64,000 bases of DNA from Heterotrichella gracilis. Its lineage: Eukaryota > Sar > Xanthophyceae > Tribonematales > Xanthonemataceae. Positions 49,257 through 62,100 of this stretch are shown in pieces (the stretch's first letter is position 1; every line of letters begins with the position of its first letter). The translations under genes were made by a program, and so were the position numbers. The DNA lies in NCBI GenBank assembly GCA_032358255.1, contig JAULBX010023297.1:1-64000 (forward strand), given 5' to 3'. The notes beneath the pieces are model-generated. The model saw nothing but the letters and a program-made list of their open reading frames with translations, had not been told where the DNA came from and did no database searches.

Positions 49257-52200
49257 TCATTTGGCCCCTGCCAGCGCCTGGATCAGCCCCGCAACATCCC
49301 GAAGCGCTTCAAGGGGGTTGGTCGCCTTGGCCAGCTGAATCCCCTTGACCCCATCCGTGGGGAGGGCGGGCTCCCCCCCCTCCTCTCCTCCCCCAACCCC
49401 CCCACCGGCACCATCCACACCACCCCCCACAGCCGCCATAAGCTCGATGAGGGTGACGTCATCCCTGCCCTCCATGGGGCTCCCGGGGACCACCATGGCC
49501 ATGAGCGCGGGCATGGGGATTTCGGGGCAGTCCTGGGGGGTGTCGGCGATGTCGGAGGCGTTGTACCCCAGATCTGACAGGATCTGTGGAAGGGGGATTT
49601 GCAAGAGGTCAATAGTGCTGATGCATCTGCTGCGATTGGGTATTCCTGTCTAGAGTATCTACAATTGAAATATAGTTGTCATTCCTGCCCCCCATGGGGT
49701 TCCCCGGGACTACCACGGCCATGAGCGCGGGGGTAGGGATTTCGGTCCAGTCCGCGGGTGTCAGTGATTTTGGAGGCGTTGTACGCAGAATTGACAGGAT
49801 CTGTGGGAGGCAAATGCAGGGGGTAAAGGGGGGTGAGAATCCTGTTGGGACACGAGTCAGTGGTATCAATGTAGGGTGTAGGGTGTAGGGGTTGAGAGTA
49901 ATGTTGGGACATGGTTGTCTGGGGCAGTCGGTGATTTGAGTTTGTGGGTTGCGCCCCGACTGCAGATGTAGCCTTGCTACTCACAGAAAGTCATGGAGAA
50001 AGAAAGGATGTCCTAATGCACCTTGCACCAGGGGTGTACAGATACATACCAGAAAATCCTGGCTTTAATATGTATATATTCATCCCAACTGCAATCCAGA
50101 GCCAAGGGGGCACAGGCGCAGTTTTACATTGCTGCTCGTGAAAATGTTGAAATTTCATGAATTCTGATCAGCCATTGGCACCCTTTTGCAGGCTTACCTG
50201 CTTCTTCTCCGCAATGAATTCTGGCCCTGGGTTGGGGGTGCGCGAGTAGATCTGCACGAATGTCTGGTCCGGGGACCCTTGCACCAGCGCATAAGTGGAA
50301 TAGTCTGCACACAAGTCGCGTAGAGTCAAAAATGCTGTATGGGGTGAAATCTTAAGGCCACTTGGGCAATGCTTCTGCATGCGCAACAATAGGATGCAAT
50401 GCTAGCAACGATGAGCGCATCATGCCAACCCTAAACCCTAAACCCCACATGTGCTGGGCATGACATGTGCAATCAAATCTATATGGCACATTATTGATAT
50501 TGCCCTAAACTGTAAACCCTTCACTATGTGATGAGAACGCGCAGCGTGGACTACGGTTTTGCCAACATCGATCCTAAGCTAGGGTTTCACTGCCTAGGAG
50601 TTAGGGTTTCACCTGTGCGGATGATGTCATATGGCTCTGCAGGAATGAAGGGGAGCGAAGGGAAGCGCAGCACGCATTTCTCCTCAATACCCTCCTGCAA
50701 GGGTTTCCACAGCGGAAAGGGTCAGCAACAATCATTTTGCAGGATGGAAATTTCCATAATCATAGGGATATACTCGACTGCATGTGTTCTCAGAGGTACA
50801 GTGAGATTAGCGCAGCACGCTAGTTTTCTCAATACCCTCCTCCAAGGCTTTCCACAGCAGAAAGGGTCCGCACTTGCAGGGGGCTAGATAGGCCTCTTGC
50901 AGGAATTTTGGAACAGCAGGGGCAGGAAGTATACGTGTCCATTTGGTAGGTTTTACAAAGCGCAAGAGCAAGATTACTCTTGCCACATTTTCAGCCAGCA
51001 CTAACAACCCCCACCCCCACCCCCCACCTGCATCTCCAGGCTTGTCTTGAATTCGGGCAGCACCTCCAACAGGATGGGGTTGGCGCACTGCACTGCACCC
51101 TGCACAAAACACACCAACCATGTGTGTGACTCACGACACCCTGACAACCGTGTGTAACCACCCATGGGTGATCATCGGCATAATCAATCATGTATGATCA
51201 TGCATGTAATCAGCCATGAACGATCATTGGCGTAGCCTCCCATGTGTGATCATCCGCATAATCACTCGAGAGTGATCAACCTTGTAATTACCCGTGAGTA
51301 ATCATTCGCATAATCACCCGAAAAACGAATAACTCTGTACGGTAATTACCCGTGAGTGATCATCCGCATAATCACCTGTTTGTGATCACCATGCATGAAG
51401 GAAAAGCCATGGATAGCAAACAAGTATAAAACCCTAAATCCTAAACCCTAAGCCTACCTGGATCCCGCTGATGCGCCCCTGTGGCGAGCCATGTATGCAG
51501 AATGTGTTGACTTCCAGCTGGATGTTCCCCAACATATTTGATTTGGCAGCTGTGTATATCCCTTGGGTGCAGTGGCAGTCCTGCTGCCCCTCCCCTGTTG
51601 CAACGGAAAAATAACCTTTGTTAATCACTTCAGTCTTCACTAGGGGTCTTTACTAAGGGTCAATTCAGTCTTACTACGGGTCACAAATGAACCCTTTCAT
51701 TTTTCTGATTTGGCCGGTGTGTACATCACCTGGGTCCAGTGGCAGTCCTGCTGCCCCTCCCCTGATGCAAGGAGCGAACAGTTATATTACAAACAGAAAA
51801 TAAAATAGAAAGGCGTGCAAAAGGTGGCAGGAATGCTGTGCGGGCACCCCATCACTTTTTTCAGAATGCATTCTGTCATACTATGGGCGCCATATGAATT
51901 GATTACTACCCCTATTCTGTTTACTGGGCTGCTGTGTACAACTAAATACTACTATATACCCCTCGAATGAAACAGAAGGGATGTACAGAGCTGCTGCTGG
52001 CCCTAGCCTGCATTGGACCATGTATGCCATGCTCTACATGCTCAAAGCATGGCAAGGTGAAGGATGGTGGGTTTGAAAAGAACGCCCATGACACTCGGCA
52101 CATTGGCAAACACACACACTGGCACAATCCTGAACCCTAAATCCCAAACTAAGCTTTTCGTCACAACCATCATTTAGTTTAAAATCCAACTTTGCACGCC

Positions 52201-53157
52201 AACTCTACCCAGGTATACCATATTGGCACACCCCTGGGTAGGGTCAATGGCAAAACCCTATGCACACCCTAGCCAGGCTCACCTGCAAACCCTAGGCACA
52301 CCCTAGCTAGGGTTACCTGCAAACCCCTTCTTCAGGCTGGCCACCTCGTACCATCGCCCCACGTAGGCACCCGGGTCAAACAGTTGCTTGCCATTGTAGG
52401 CATACTCACTGGCAGCTGCAGCGTCTGCCAGAAGAGGAGCGGGTGCCTGTGTGTAGAGAGAATAGGTTGGTCACGGCGCTGCCACTGGTAGTGGCATGGG
52501 CGCTGGCGCATGGACCATGTGAGAGAACTGGCAATGGCACTCTTGGCTGCAAGGCTTAATTGGGAGGAGCGCCCAAGGGGGAGGCCAAGTGAAGGTAGGT
52601 GTGGCCTATCATCCTAGGTTGGCCTTAGGGCTGGAGCATGAACTCGAGTGTGCATGCGTATGGGGTGAGCATTTGGGGTCCCTGGGGGAATTTTTCAGGT
52701 AGGTGAAAATGGTTGGGGAATTGCTTGATGACCAGGCGCACTAGGTGCATTAGGAACGGCGAGCTCGACCATAACCCTAACCGCTGAACCCTAAGCCTCA
52801 ACGAGGCAAGCTCAAGGGTCTCTGCTCGAGGATCCTGGAGGCTGCTACGCTGCATACCACCACCATCACCACCCCCACCATCACCACCACCAACGCCACC
52901 GCACAACTCACCATCGCAGCACTGCACACCACCAGTGCAGCTGCTGCAGCACACACCACCCCCCGCCTCAGGTCGAGGCTCGGAGGGTGCTCCTTTTGGT
53001 TTGGCTGCTGCCCTTGAGTCACAGCACTGACGGGGTTCAAGCGGAGGTTCTGTGGGCGACGTTGGCACTTGGAGATACGTACCAAGCGTACGCGTGGCCA
53101 TGGTCCATGGCATGCAAGAAGGCGGGAAGGGGCCCGTGTGATTGTGACAGGCTGCAT
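49257..53157 (-). CDS. LCNP: Chloroplastic lipocalin
   Basis: Thylakoid-lumen lipocalin linked in plants to protection against lipid peroxidation and sustained non-photochemical quenching. Exons: 53157-52912, 52446-52317, 51594-51458, 51099-51028, 50694-50613, 50304-50198, 49583-49257. They total 1,101 bases, 366 codons plus TGA, with phases consistent. Exon 1 gives a basic transit region followed by a hydrophobic Ala/Val stretch (VVCAAAAALVVCSAAM), then ADAAAASEY, as in bipartite lumenal targeting. The lipocalin signature GRWYEVASLKKGFAG lies near residue 115. Then come QQDCHCTQGIYTA, FCIHGSPQGRISGI, EKCVLRFPSLPFIPAEPYD, QIYSRTPNPGPEFIA and DTPQDC, matching the plant protein segment by segment. 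Conserved cysteines are present. The C-terminus contains a Gly-rich insertion. In-frame ATGs at 53172 and 53232 would add 5 or 25 residues. Confidence 0.95.
49676..49810 (-). repeat. Echo of lipocalin exon 7
   Basis: About 130 bases upstream of exon 7 repeat its first 100 or so bases (acceptor, ILxxLxYNASxI and PALMAMVVPGSPM coding) with substitutions and one-base indels. Similar echoes of this gene lie at about 50806-50875 (exon 5), 51690-51775 (exon 3) and 52277-52300 (end of exon 2). Confidence 0.88.
51155..51390. repeat. Palindromic GTGATCAT/ATGATCAC minisatellite
   Basis: About seven imperfect units of ~35 bases follow the pattern (C)ACCCGTGAGTGATCATCCGCATAATCA, in an intron of the lipocalin gene. 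GATCA cores occur in both senses, so units can fold into hairpins. Confidence 0.8.
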
Positions 53158-53232
53158 CGAACCCGCAACCATTGTTTCTTTGTGAGTTGGGTTTGCGTCT
53201 AGACAAAGCGATGAAAGTGACTGCCGTGGCAA

Positions 53233-54525
53233 ACCCTGCTTGAACAGGATACGTAGTTCTAAGGGGTGTGCACCTGAGATGCTTGAGAAGATACGTCTAG
53301 CTAATTGGGCAACTGCTGTTACTGGTGAGAGGCGTCAAAGCAGCAGGGTCAACACGAAGGCAGGAGATGAACAAACCAGGAGCTGAGCACACAGATGCGC
53401 GTGACACTACCAGCACTGGTTGGTTATTAGCAGGGGTTCCGGAGATATCTTATATGCGAAGCGGTGCTTCGAGTAAATACGTCGTTGCAGCCACTTTCAA
53501 CACGGGACTGTGAGTACGGGGCGTTTGCTTCCAGAGACGAGTTTTAAACGAGTTTCAACCTACCAAAGGGTTACTTAACAGTCCCCTGGGCAAGGGCTAT
53601 AGCCGTGACCCACCACGATCGGTGCAGTTTGTGCATGCGTTGTGCACGCATGCAAAGGCAAGACTTACCAGCACCGCCAGACTTACTGCAGCACCTTTCT
53701 ACCTTTCGCCAGAAACTCTACTAGTCATACTATCCCATCCTACACACCAGTGCCCAGCTATAGCACCAGCGCAGTTGGGCTGTTCCCGGGATAACTGACA
53801 TGCCATGAACCCTCAACCCTAGGGAGCTTGGCTCGAGAAGAAAGAAAGAAAGGAACAGAACGCCCACAGGAAACAGTCAGGCACAACACACACAACAGGG
53901 CGTGTTCCAACTCGCCAGAAACCAAAAAAGCGTGGATCACAAGGCATAGCCTGAAGCATAGCCTCAACATGGTACCATATGTGAAGTTTGCATTGTGGAA
54001 GCTGTGGACCTGCAAAATTGGTTGCCAGCATGGCGCAGCTGGCCCACTAGTGGTGTGCAAGGAACACCTATGCTCTGGTGAGCAGAGGTGAATCGTGGAG
54101 GATATCCCAACTGGGTTACACAGTAACCCACTAAGTGGGTTACAACTTGATGACTTGTTCACTTGTAGTCACTTGAATATGTGGCTTAACCTATTTATTG
54201 TGCCCAAATCTACTCATTTTTTTTAATTCCTGCCTATTCTTTTATACCACTCAGCCTGCCAGCCCCTGTCCCAAAAAGAAAAGCTGCTAAATGTAGAACA
54301 TACCTATTTAACCTCAATTACAACCATTAGTAACGGTTTGCCCTCCACTGTTTAGAACTTAATGCAGTGTTCAATACCACAAGACCAATCAATCGCGCTC
54401 CCAGCATAAAGTCATGTACGTGTGCGCGGTAGTACACGTGTAGTACACCTGTACTCCCTGTCGCACAGCTTGCGTGGTACAAGGTCACCTAGTATCTATT
54501 CGGATTTGCTGGACCCTAGTAGTGA
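53233..54525. other. Spacer upstream of the lipocalin gene
   Basis: About 1.3 kb containing the lipocalin promoter and the 3' end of the Pro/Lys-rich gene. No exon is supported. A 134-codon minus frame at 53758-54162 lacks recognisable features. Confidence 0.5.
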
Positions 54526-56439
54526 TTACTTGCACGCATTGGTGCACTTGCTGTCGCACAACGCAGCCGCGAATGAAAAGTCCGCCGAAACTGCCAAACC
54601 AGAGAGGAACAAGTACTGCATGGGGTCATCGTAATTAAATCCCACCCCAGTTATGTCCGCGTACTCATATGCGAACTCGCAACTGGCGTCGAACGCGCCC
54701 GCAGGCGTCACCAGCTTGTCATCCGCCACCACATCAATAGCGGAGGCCCCGACATTCGCGACGTCGATCTTCTTGCTGGCCAGGAGGGGGAAGGGCAGGG
54801 GCAGGACCGCGCGGTTGAACCAGCCGTACTTACCACCGGTGGCGCTCACCGAGGTGGTGGTGGAGGCCACGCCGCTGCAGGCGGCTTTGTATGGCGCGAC
54901 TATGGAGAACCCGCCCGCCCCTTGGCCGGCGAGGGTGGAGCAGTTGGCGACGATCGATGTCACGGCGCCCGCAGTGCAGGCCGTCCCCTTGGTGGCTGTC
55001 AGGCTAGTGTACGAGATCATGTTGATATGGGTCCCCATCTGGGGGCACACCTTCAAGCAGTTCAGGTTGGGGCAGGACTTGTCAACTGCGTTCACGTATG
55101 TCTGCTTCTGCGCGGTCGTCATGTCCAACACGATATCAGCGGACACAATGCCTGCACCGGGAAGCAGAGGTTGGTTAGAGGTGGGGTGTATAGGAAGGGG
55201 TTGTTGTTCTTTGACCCTGAACCGTAAACGTTTCACCGGTTAACCCTGGAAGCAATCGGCGAAGGTCAGGGTTTATGGATGTGATTAGGGTGGATGTCAC
55301 CGGGGGCAGGGTAGGCAGGGTAGAGGTTCACGTGGTTGTGTGCAAGGCGCAGTGTCAAGGGTGTAGGGTTTAGGGGACACAAGGGTGGCAGGCGGAGTGT
55401 ACAGGGTTAATGGCCATCAAGAAGGGTGCACACGACAGGGTTTTTCCTGCAGCCTTGGCAAGCACTTACGGTTTAGATTGTATTCAACCTTGTCACTGGG
55501 TATGCGCGGGTCCAAAATCTTGGGTGGCGCTGCGCACAGATTGCGGCCATGTTAGTGGCAAGAGTATGAGCTTGTGGATGCAGACTATTTCCAAACATAC
55601 CAGTGGACAGTGTTTGCATGAAAAAGCTGGTTGCACACTATTATAAGAGGGTGCTACGCTCCTGGGTGGCGCTGGGTACGTACCCAGCGCCACCCATGTA
55701 TACTTGTGGTGGGTCAAATTGGTAGCCAGCATTCTCAGTTTCCAAATGCACAGCAAGGGGTGGGAGTATAGCATTGCTGCCGGCCTCAGTTTGATGTTGC
55801 AAGCTTGCCCAGCTAAAATGAGTAATGACTACCCGCCGCATCACAACAGTAAATGGAGCCGTAGGCAACACGCTACCATTAGTAATGGGTCGCATTCTCG
55901 GAGCAAAGGTGGGTACACCATGGCTCCCTCAAACAAAAAACAAAGTCCATAAAAGCACCCCACGTGTGATATGGGGGTTGAGGAAATGCCACTTGTCCCC
56001 ACATGCAAGGGAAGCTGTGCAAAGGACCATAGCTAATCCCCACATGGAATTGAGTTTTGAGGTGGTAGGCAGTGGGTCAAGAAAGCATGGTGCCAACAGC
56101 ACACTTACGTGGAGCACTCTTCTTTGGTGGTGGGGCCTTTTTGCTGGGTGGCGGGGACTTAGTCGTCTTCTTAGGTGGTGGTGCCTTTCTCTTGGGTGGC
56201 GGGGACTTAGTCGTCTTCTTAGGTGGTGGTGCCTTTCTCTTGGGTGGCGGAGACTTTTTCGAGGACTTGGGTGGCGCCTTTTTGTGGGGTGGTGGGGCCT
56301 TTTTCATGGGAGGTGGCTTCTTTGTTGACTTGGGTGGTGGGGCCTTTGTAGACTTCTTTGGCGGAGGCTTAGCCACCACCTTCTTGGGCGGAGGCCTTTT
56401 TGGGGCTGCTTCGACAAGCGGTTGGCAGAGCAGCACTAG
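54526..56439 (-). CDS. Pro/Lys-rich protein with unrecognised Cys-containing C-terminal domain (5' end uncertain)
   Basis: Two exons are well supported. The exon 56439-56109 encodes LVLLCQPLVEAAP and then about 90 residues of PPPKK, SPPPKRKAPPPKKTTK and related repeats. A CCAC|GTAAGT donor joins it in phase 1 to the exon 55151-54526, ending in TAA. The latter encodes a 208-residue domain (IVSADIVLDMTTAQKQTYV, CPNLNCLKVCPQMGTH, KYGWFNRAVLPL, FAAALCDSKCTNACK) with about eight cysteines. The start was not resolved. A plausible secretion signal (MAVSSFFTVTWAVLLVGT, ATG at 56863) lies upstream, but its obvious donors give the wrong phase. It may be an extracellular wall protein with a basic Hyp-type linker. 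No family is recognised. Confidence 0.72.
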
Positions 56440-56863
56440 CTGCAAGCGTAGGGCAGAATTGGTCAGAACCAGGGAGGGAGGCTCTGATACAGAAACATAT
56501 GGTGGTACATGGTGAAATCGCACGAAACAATCTGCCTTGTATTGTGGTATTAACATCACACTGTCCGCACCAATTGCAATGCCCACAAGCCAACGTTAGC
56601 GATACATGACGGGAGACGCAAAGCAAAATGGTGGAGTTGTGCAGTACCCAAGAGCAAGGAAGGGCAACCCCAATGCATGGCAAGCACAGCCCCACACTGT
56701 ATCCACCACTGCCCACGTGCCAGCACAAAAGTGACTGCCACAGTGCGAGGCCGAAAGTGTTTGACAAAGTGGATAAGTGCACTGCTATTGACTCAAGGAG
56801 TGGTCCCATTGTACCCACCAGCAGCACTGCCCACGTGACGGTGAAGAAGGAGGATACAGCCAT

Positions 56864-58549
56864 CCTGATCCTAGCCTCAGGCCACAGTGGGTCTCAGTTT
56901 TCTATCGCCACTGGCTGGAGCCTGTGATACTCCCTGGTGGGTGGATACTCTTCTTGGAGCAGGACCTGTAAGGCAGAGAACAAATATTCAGGGTGGGTGC
57001 AATATATCTGGGAGTTACTGTAGTGTATAACAAGGCAAGGTTCACAGTTGCTTTGCAACGTCGTGGAGAAGCAGCTGCACGTTTACACGTTTGTGGATGG
57101 TGGCCAGGACGCACGTGGCCGTTGTGTACCAAACAGATCACCAGAAGGGATAATCAGGACGGCCTGTATATACAGACGGCGCCCTAGATAAGCTGTCTGT
57201 GGCCGTGTCGATTCGAGTAACACCGCTGACTAGCCACAAAACGTGGCACGAAAAACAGCTGCGGCACATTCGGCAACAGGCTGGGCAGCGGCCAGCTGGC
57301 ATTAGAAGAACACAGTTCGATCCACGAGCGGCAACGATAATGGGCTCTTGTCACGCACACTTGAATCAGGTTGCAACGGTTCGGTTGCAACACAAGAGCG
57401 CTAACCCATGTAGCAAGGGCAGCAGCTGAACTGAAATAGGACGCCTTTGCCACCCAAAACCACGGCAGAACACTGTTAGCCACCGTGTAACCCAAACCCC
57501 CCTCGATGAGCCACTTCCCGGTGCAAATAGGGTCACGGCCTGGACTCTCAGAGGGAAAGGGTATTGAAGGGAACTTGCCTGGGTTTGATGTTTCGCTCCG
57601 AGTTTGAAACAGGTGGCACAGCCGAAATCTGGCTGGAATATGGTAGTGAGCAGTCCAGAGTGCAACTGTGTTTGTTGAAATTATACGTGGGCTTGGGCTC
57701 ACTGTTGCGACTGGCACACGAATGCAGGGTCTTTTGAGTGGTTGATGAGGGTGTGGAGGCAGATATGACTTGGTGCCTCAACGTGTGCATGCATGCATTA
57801 TGTGTGCGCAGGGGGGAGTAATACGCCGGCATAACCCAGCTGGCAGAGGACCAAATAAATCAAGTTATTTTTCAATGAAATCATTTCAAGGCAGACTTCA
57901 AAATATTGAACTGGAACGGGCTGTTGTGCAAACGATGGGTTCCTTTCTGTTATGAGCGCACGCTTGTGTTATTACTGGATAGCGGCTGCATCAAGCATGG
58001 AATGGGTGAGGTGGTTCACCACGATGGCAATTATTGCTTGAAGCTCAGTTGGCGGTGGCACAATCGCACGTGTGACAGCGCTTGAAGTGCACCCCAGCTG
58101 GCAGTCTTGTCAAGCTCAATGAGGCAAAAACACAGCTGCACAGCACCCCAAGGGCCATATGCACAAAATCAACGCGCATACGGTGAAGCCTTGATGCCTC
58201 ACTTGGGCAAGCACATGGCTGGGTTTCAAAGCAAATTGCCCATAAAACATTTTACATAGGTGGGCCTACATAGGCTCCCCAGTACGGCACACTGCGGAGT
58301 ACCACGCCCTGGGAGAAACCCTTGCCACACCTTGATAGAAGAATACAAATGTCACCCACAAGTGCAGTCTCTGGCGCCTCATCATACATGAAAAGTCAGG
58401 ACAACTGCAGGGACTGGAATGGCCCCCTGGTGAAAGTACACAGCTTGCAATAGGCAACACCAACAGTCATTTTCAGTTCAAACAAATAATATTATCCCTT
58501 GAGACCACAACGCGCGCAGGGGTACTACTTCATTGAAGCGTGGTGCCTC
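56864..58549. other. Spacer, no gene recognised
   Basis: About 1.7 kb. A 177-codon minus frame (57184-57717) and others lack motifs and splice support. One GCATGCATGCAT palindrome run lies near 57787. Confidence 0.5.
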
Positions 58550-58816
58550 TCAGCGGCACTCCCCAAACGCGTGTGTGTTCCTTAGAGACAATACACAAAC
58601 CACGGACTTGAAAACCAATACTTGCCATGGATAAAAGTCAACTACGGTTTTGTCACCAATAAGGACCCTAAGCTTGGTGGCTTGCCCTACAAATTTTTTG
58701 GTGTACATGAGCATGGATACAGGACCGGCCAGTGCGGCTAATACATGGACGAACAGTATCAAGAGCAACTTGGTTCCCAAAATAGTTAGTGGGAATCCCC
58801 ACGTGGCATGACGCAT
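58550..58816 (-). CDS. Possible first exon of a membrane or secreted protein
   Basis: A minus-strand frame begins at an ATG and encodes a basic start, then a strongly hydrophobic stretch (LLLILFVHVLAALAGPV), then KFVGQATKLRVLIGDKTVVD. It ends at a stop after 88 codons, or leaves by a donor near 58620. No continuation was found. It could be a chance signal-peptide-like frame. Confidence 0.25.
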   Translation of the reverse strand: MRHATWGFPLTILGTKLLLILFVHVLAALAGPVSMLMYTKKFVGQATKLRVLIGDKTVVDFYPWQVLVFKSVVCVLSLRNTHAFGECR

Positions 58817-59169
58817 GGGAGGGAAGGAATCAGAAAATGGTGTTCATACAAGAGAGGGACACTGCATGAACAAGATGGGGTGAAAAAAACTGTGGGAGGC
58901 ACCTACACCTCTGTAGCAGCGACCGCCAGCACAACAGAAAGGGGCCGAAACGGGCGCCCTACACCACGCATGGCATGCGCACAACCTGCGCTTAGCACCC
59001 ACGCTGGCGCCATACGTGTGCACAGCACCAAGCCGCCCATGGAAGCCAGAGGCTGCAGTAACAGGGTAGGGCGCTCCAGAACCGGGTGGCGTCCCTGACA
59101 GGGGTGCTGACGCGGTGGGCATGGAAGTGGACGAGCCAACATCTACATCAAGCTCCGGACCCGGGGCGC
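58817..59169. other. 3' flank of the AZG permease gene
   Basis: GC-rich sequence without supported coding; probably includes the permease 3' untranslated region. Confidence 0.5.
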
Positions 59170-62100
59170 CTAGATGCCGCCGGTGCCGATGGGGTGGGCG
59201 TAGGCCTCACCAGGGACCGCCCTGTCGGAGGTAGCCAGTGCAGAGTCCTTGAGCCCCAGTGCGGGGGCTGGCTTGGTAGCCTCAAGCTCGGCAAAGGTGG
59301 AGGTGGCCAAGAGCTTCTTCCTGCGGAGGCGGGAATGGGAAAACCCTAGTTCAGGGTTTCTGCAGTCACTGAGGTCGGGGGTTGGTGCGGGATAGGACAT
59401 TCAAAGATGGCGGGAACAGGAAACCCCAGGGTAGGGGTGCGGGCAGGCGCTCGCTGTGGAGGTGAGGTAGCGCTATGGCTAGGGTTGGTCGCACAGCTAG
59501 TAAGAAGAAAGGGGAACAGAATGCAAGCAAGGGAACGTGAGGTATGGGTTAATATGGTTTCAATGCTGCACCCACATCTGTGAAAGGCAGCGCACAGTTT
59601 TATAGAAATCCCGACTGCAGTCACAATGGCCACCCTTTACCCTAAACCCAAGACCCTCCAAGTGAATGGATTCAAGACACTCACTTTGCCTCCTCCAGGA
59701 ACGCCATGGTGGGCAGGCACCCACCCCCATACTCTCTAGGGTTCTCACCTAACCCTAAACTGTGGTAGGGATTAGGGTTTAGGGCACTCACTTTGCCTCC
59801 TCCTCCAGGAATGCCATTGTGGGCAGGCACTCATCACCATACTTGCGCGAGGCCCCCTTGAGCAGCTTGATGTACCAGTTGCTGGTGGGGTCCTTGGCGT
59901 TCTGGTAGGGCTCAAAGTCGCAGTTCCAGCCGGGGATGCTCATCTTCATGCTGCGCGCGTTGGGGTCGGACCACCTGGGGGGGATGAGGGGGCAAGGGGT
60001 GTGAGAGGGAGGACGAGGGGTGGCAATAGGGAATGAAGAGGGGTGTGAGAGGGAGGTGGAGGGTGTGTGGGTGCATAGGGGTCGGACCACCCGGGGGGGA
60101 AGAAGGGGGGTGTCAGAGGGGAGGTGGAGGGTGATTGTGTGCGCGGCGAGGGTTTGTGGTGCTTGTCGGGCTGTGAAGGAGTTGCACCAACTGCAGTTGA
60201 CCTGCCAGCACAGAACTGGAACAGGCTCGAGCTAACACAAACACACTTTTCTGCGATTCCGAAGAACAATATGTCTGCAAATTCGCTTGGACCCAAAACC
60301 ACGCCCCCAGCACCTCGCAACACTCACTTGTGCACCAGCGCCGCCCCTGGCCAGTTCTGCATGAACTTGAGCTTGAAGGTGAAGAGCTTGCACAGGAAGT
60401 AGGAGCCCAGCCCCGCGATGATGCCGTAGGCAATGTTGTTGGTGGTGGGCATGGCGATGATGGTGATGAAGATGGGGATGGCGTCGGAGAGGTCATACCT
60501 GCGGGGGCGCGGCAGGGGTTTAGGGTGTGGGTGATGAAGATGTCGTCGGACAGGGTCGTGTTCATATGTGCATGGCAGCGAGACCCCAAAGCAGCAATAT
60601 GCATTTGCATGCAGACAGCAAGATTGTGGGGGCGGAGTGAGCTCTGCCATGCAACAAAATTGGTTGGGCATTGTGTGAGCAGTGGCGTGGGGGGTGTCCT
60701 ACCAGTTCAGCTCTGGTGCTGCCTCCATGTAGATGAACACACCGATCAGGACCAGGATGGGGCCTGCAGGTGGGGCAGAGGGGGAGTGAGGGGGGGACAC
60801 ATGAGAAACTTCTGTGTATGGGTGGGAGGAGCTGTTGAGAAGCACACGAGGAAGGACAGAATAAAAATCAGTTTACTAGCGCACATCGCACATGTGGCGG
60901 CCTCCCCCATGCATCTGCGCCGCTCTCAACCCCTGGGCCGTGGTTATGTGGACCCTAAGACCCCAGCCCGGCACCGCACCTGTGGCGATGTCGTTGATGG
61001 AAGAGAAGATGGGCGAGAAGAAGCACATCAGGAAGAACAGGATGGCGCACACGCAGGCGGTGACACCAGTGCGGCCGCCCTCACGCACAGCGGCGGCCGA
61101 TTCCACATAGGTGGTCAGGGCGGAGGTACCCAGCAGGCCACCCATCATGGAACCGAAGCCATCGGCAATGAAGGCGATGTTGGCGCGAGGGATGTTGCCC
61201 ACCTCGTCCACGATGCCCTGCATCTGTCCCATGGAGACAAAGGTGCTGCGGGGTAGAGGAGGAGGGTGTTAGTACACGACGTTACAATACGTGCGTGTCC
61301 ATGGAGGGATGCATCCACCAGTGGGAGTAAGTAATAGGGTGAATTGCTTAGGGTTTCAGCAGGGTAGGTTCAAATGAGCACTGGGGGAAAATGCTGCAGG
61401 TGGCGATTGGAGGGAAAAGGGGGTAAAATCGACAGAATCGCCAGCTAAGGGTCTTAGGGGCTCAACGACACGCCTATGATGCAGGAATTCACATTCAGGA
61501 CCCAGGACATCAAGGAACACGAAGTGACAAAAGAGGTTTCACAAGTTTCCATTCAAGGGGTTGAAGGTTTTTAAGGAATTCAATACTCACATGCAGGAGC
61601 CCAGGAAGTCGAGGTACAGGAAGGTGACGAATGCCCCCACAAGGGCACCGGTGTTGCCGTTCTCAGACCAGTTGAAGGAGAGAGTGCCTGTGGGGTGGGG
61701 GGTGGAAGGTTGTCAGGGTCCAGGCTCCAAGTACTGCACTGGTAGCTGAATGCCAATGCCACAGCGCCTTGGCTCCGGAAAGTGCTCACACTAAGGTTTT
61801 ATAACAGCACTAGTTATTGATATGGACATGTCAGGTGCACAGCCGGTGCATAGGCAGCAGCAAACTCTACACACAGGCTGTTGATGCACTGTTACCCTTA
61901 CGCCCCATAGGTACGCCAACCCCACCAAACCCTGGACTGGGATTTACGCTCCCCACCTGCTGTCGCAGTGAAGGAAGGCACGTCCACCACCTTGGCTGGC
62001 ACGAGGCCGCCGCTGCCAATCTTGTCTGGGAACTTGATCCAGGAGATGAAGGTGGTGAAGAGGATGCCGGCAAGGAAGGCGCCGTTGAAGTTCCACAGGC

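Noticed and set aside
56072-56515. Plus-strand Gly/Phe/Leu-rich frame (GGGAFLLGGG repeats)
   Set aside because: It is the antisense of the PPPKK repeat exon, which has correct splice sites and phase to the next exon.
57184-57717. 177-codon minus-strand frame as a gene
   Set aside because: No motif, no splice-site support, and composition like surrounding spacer.
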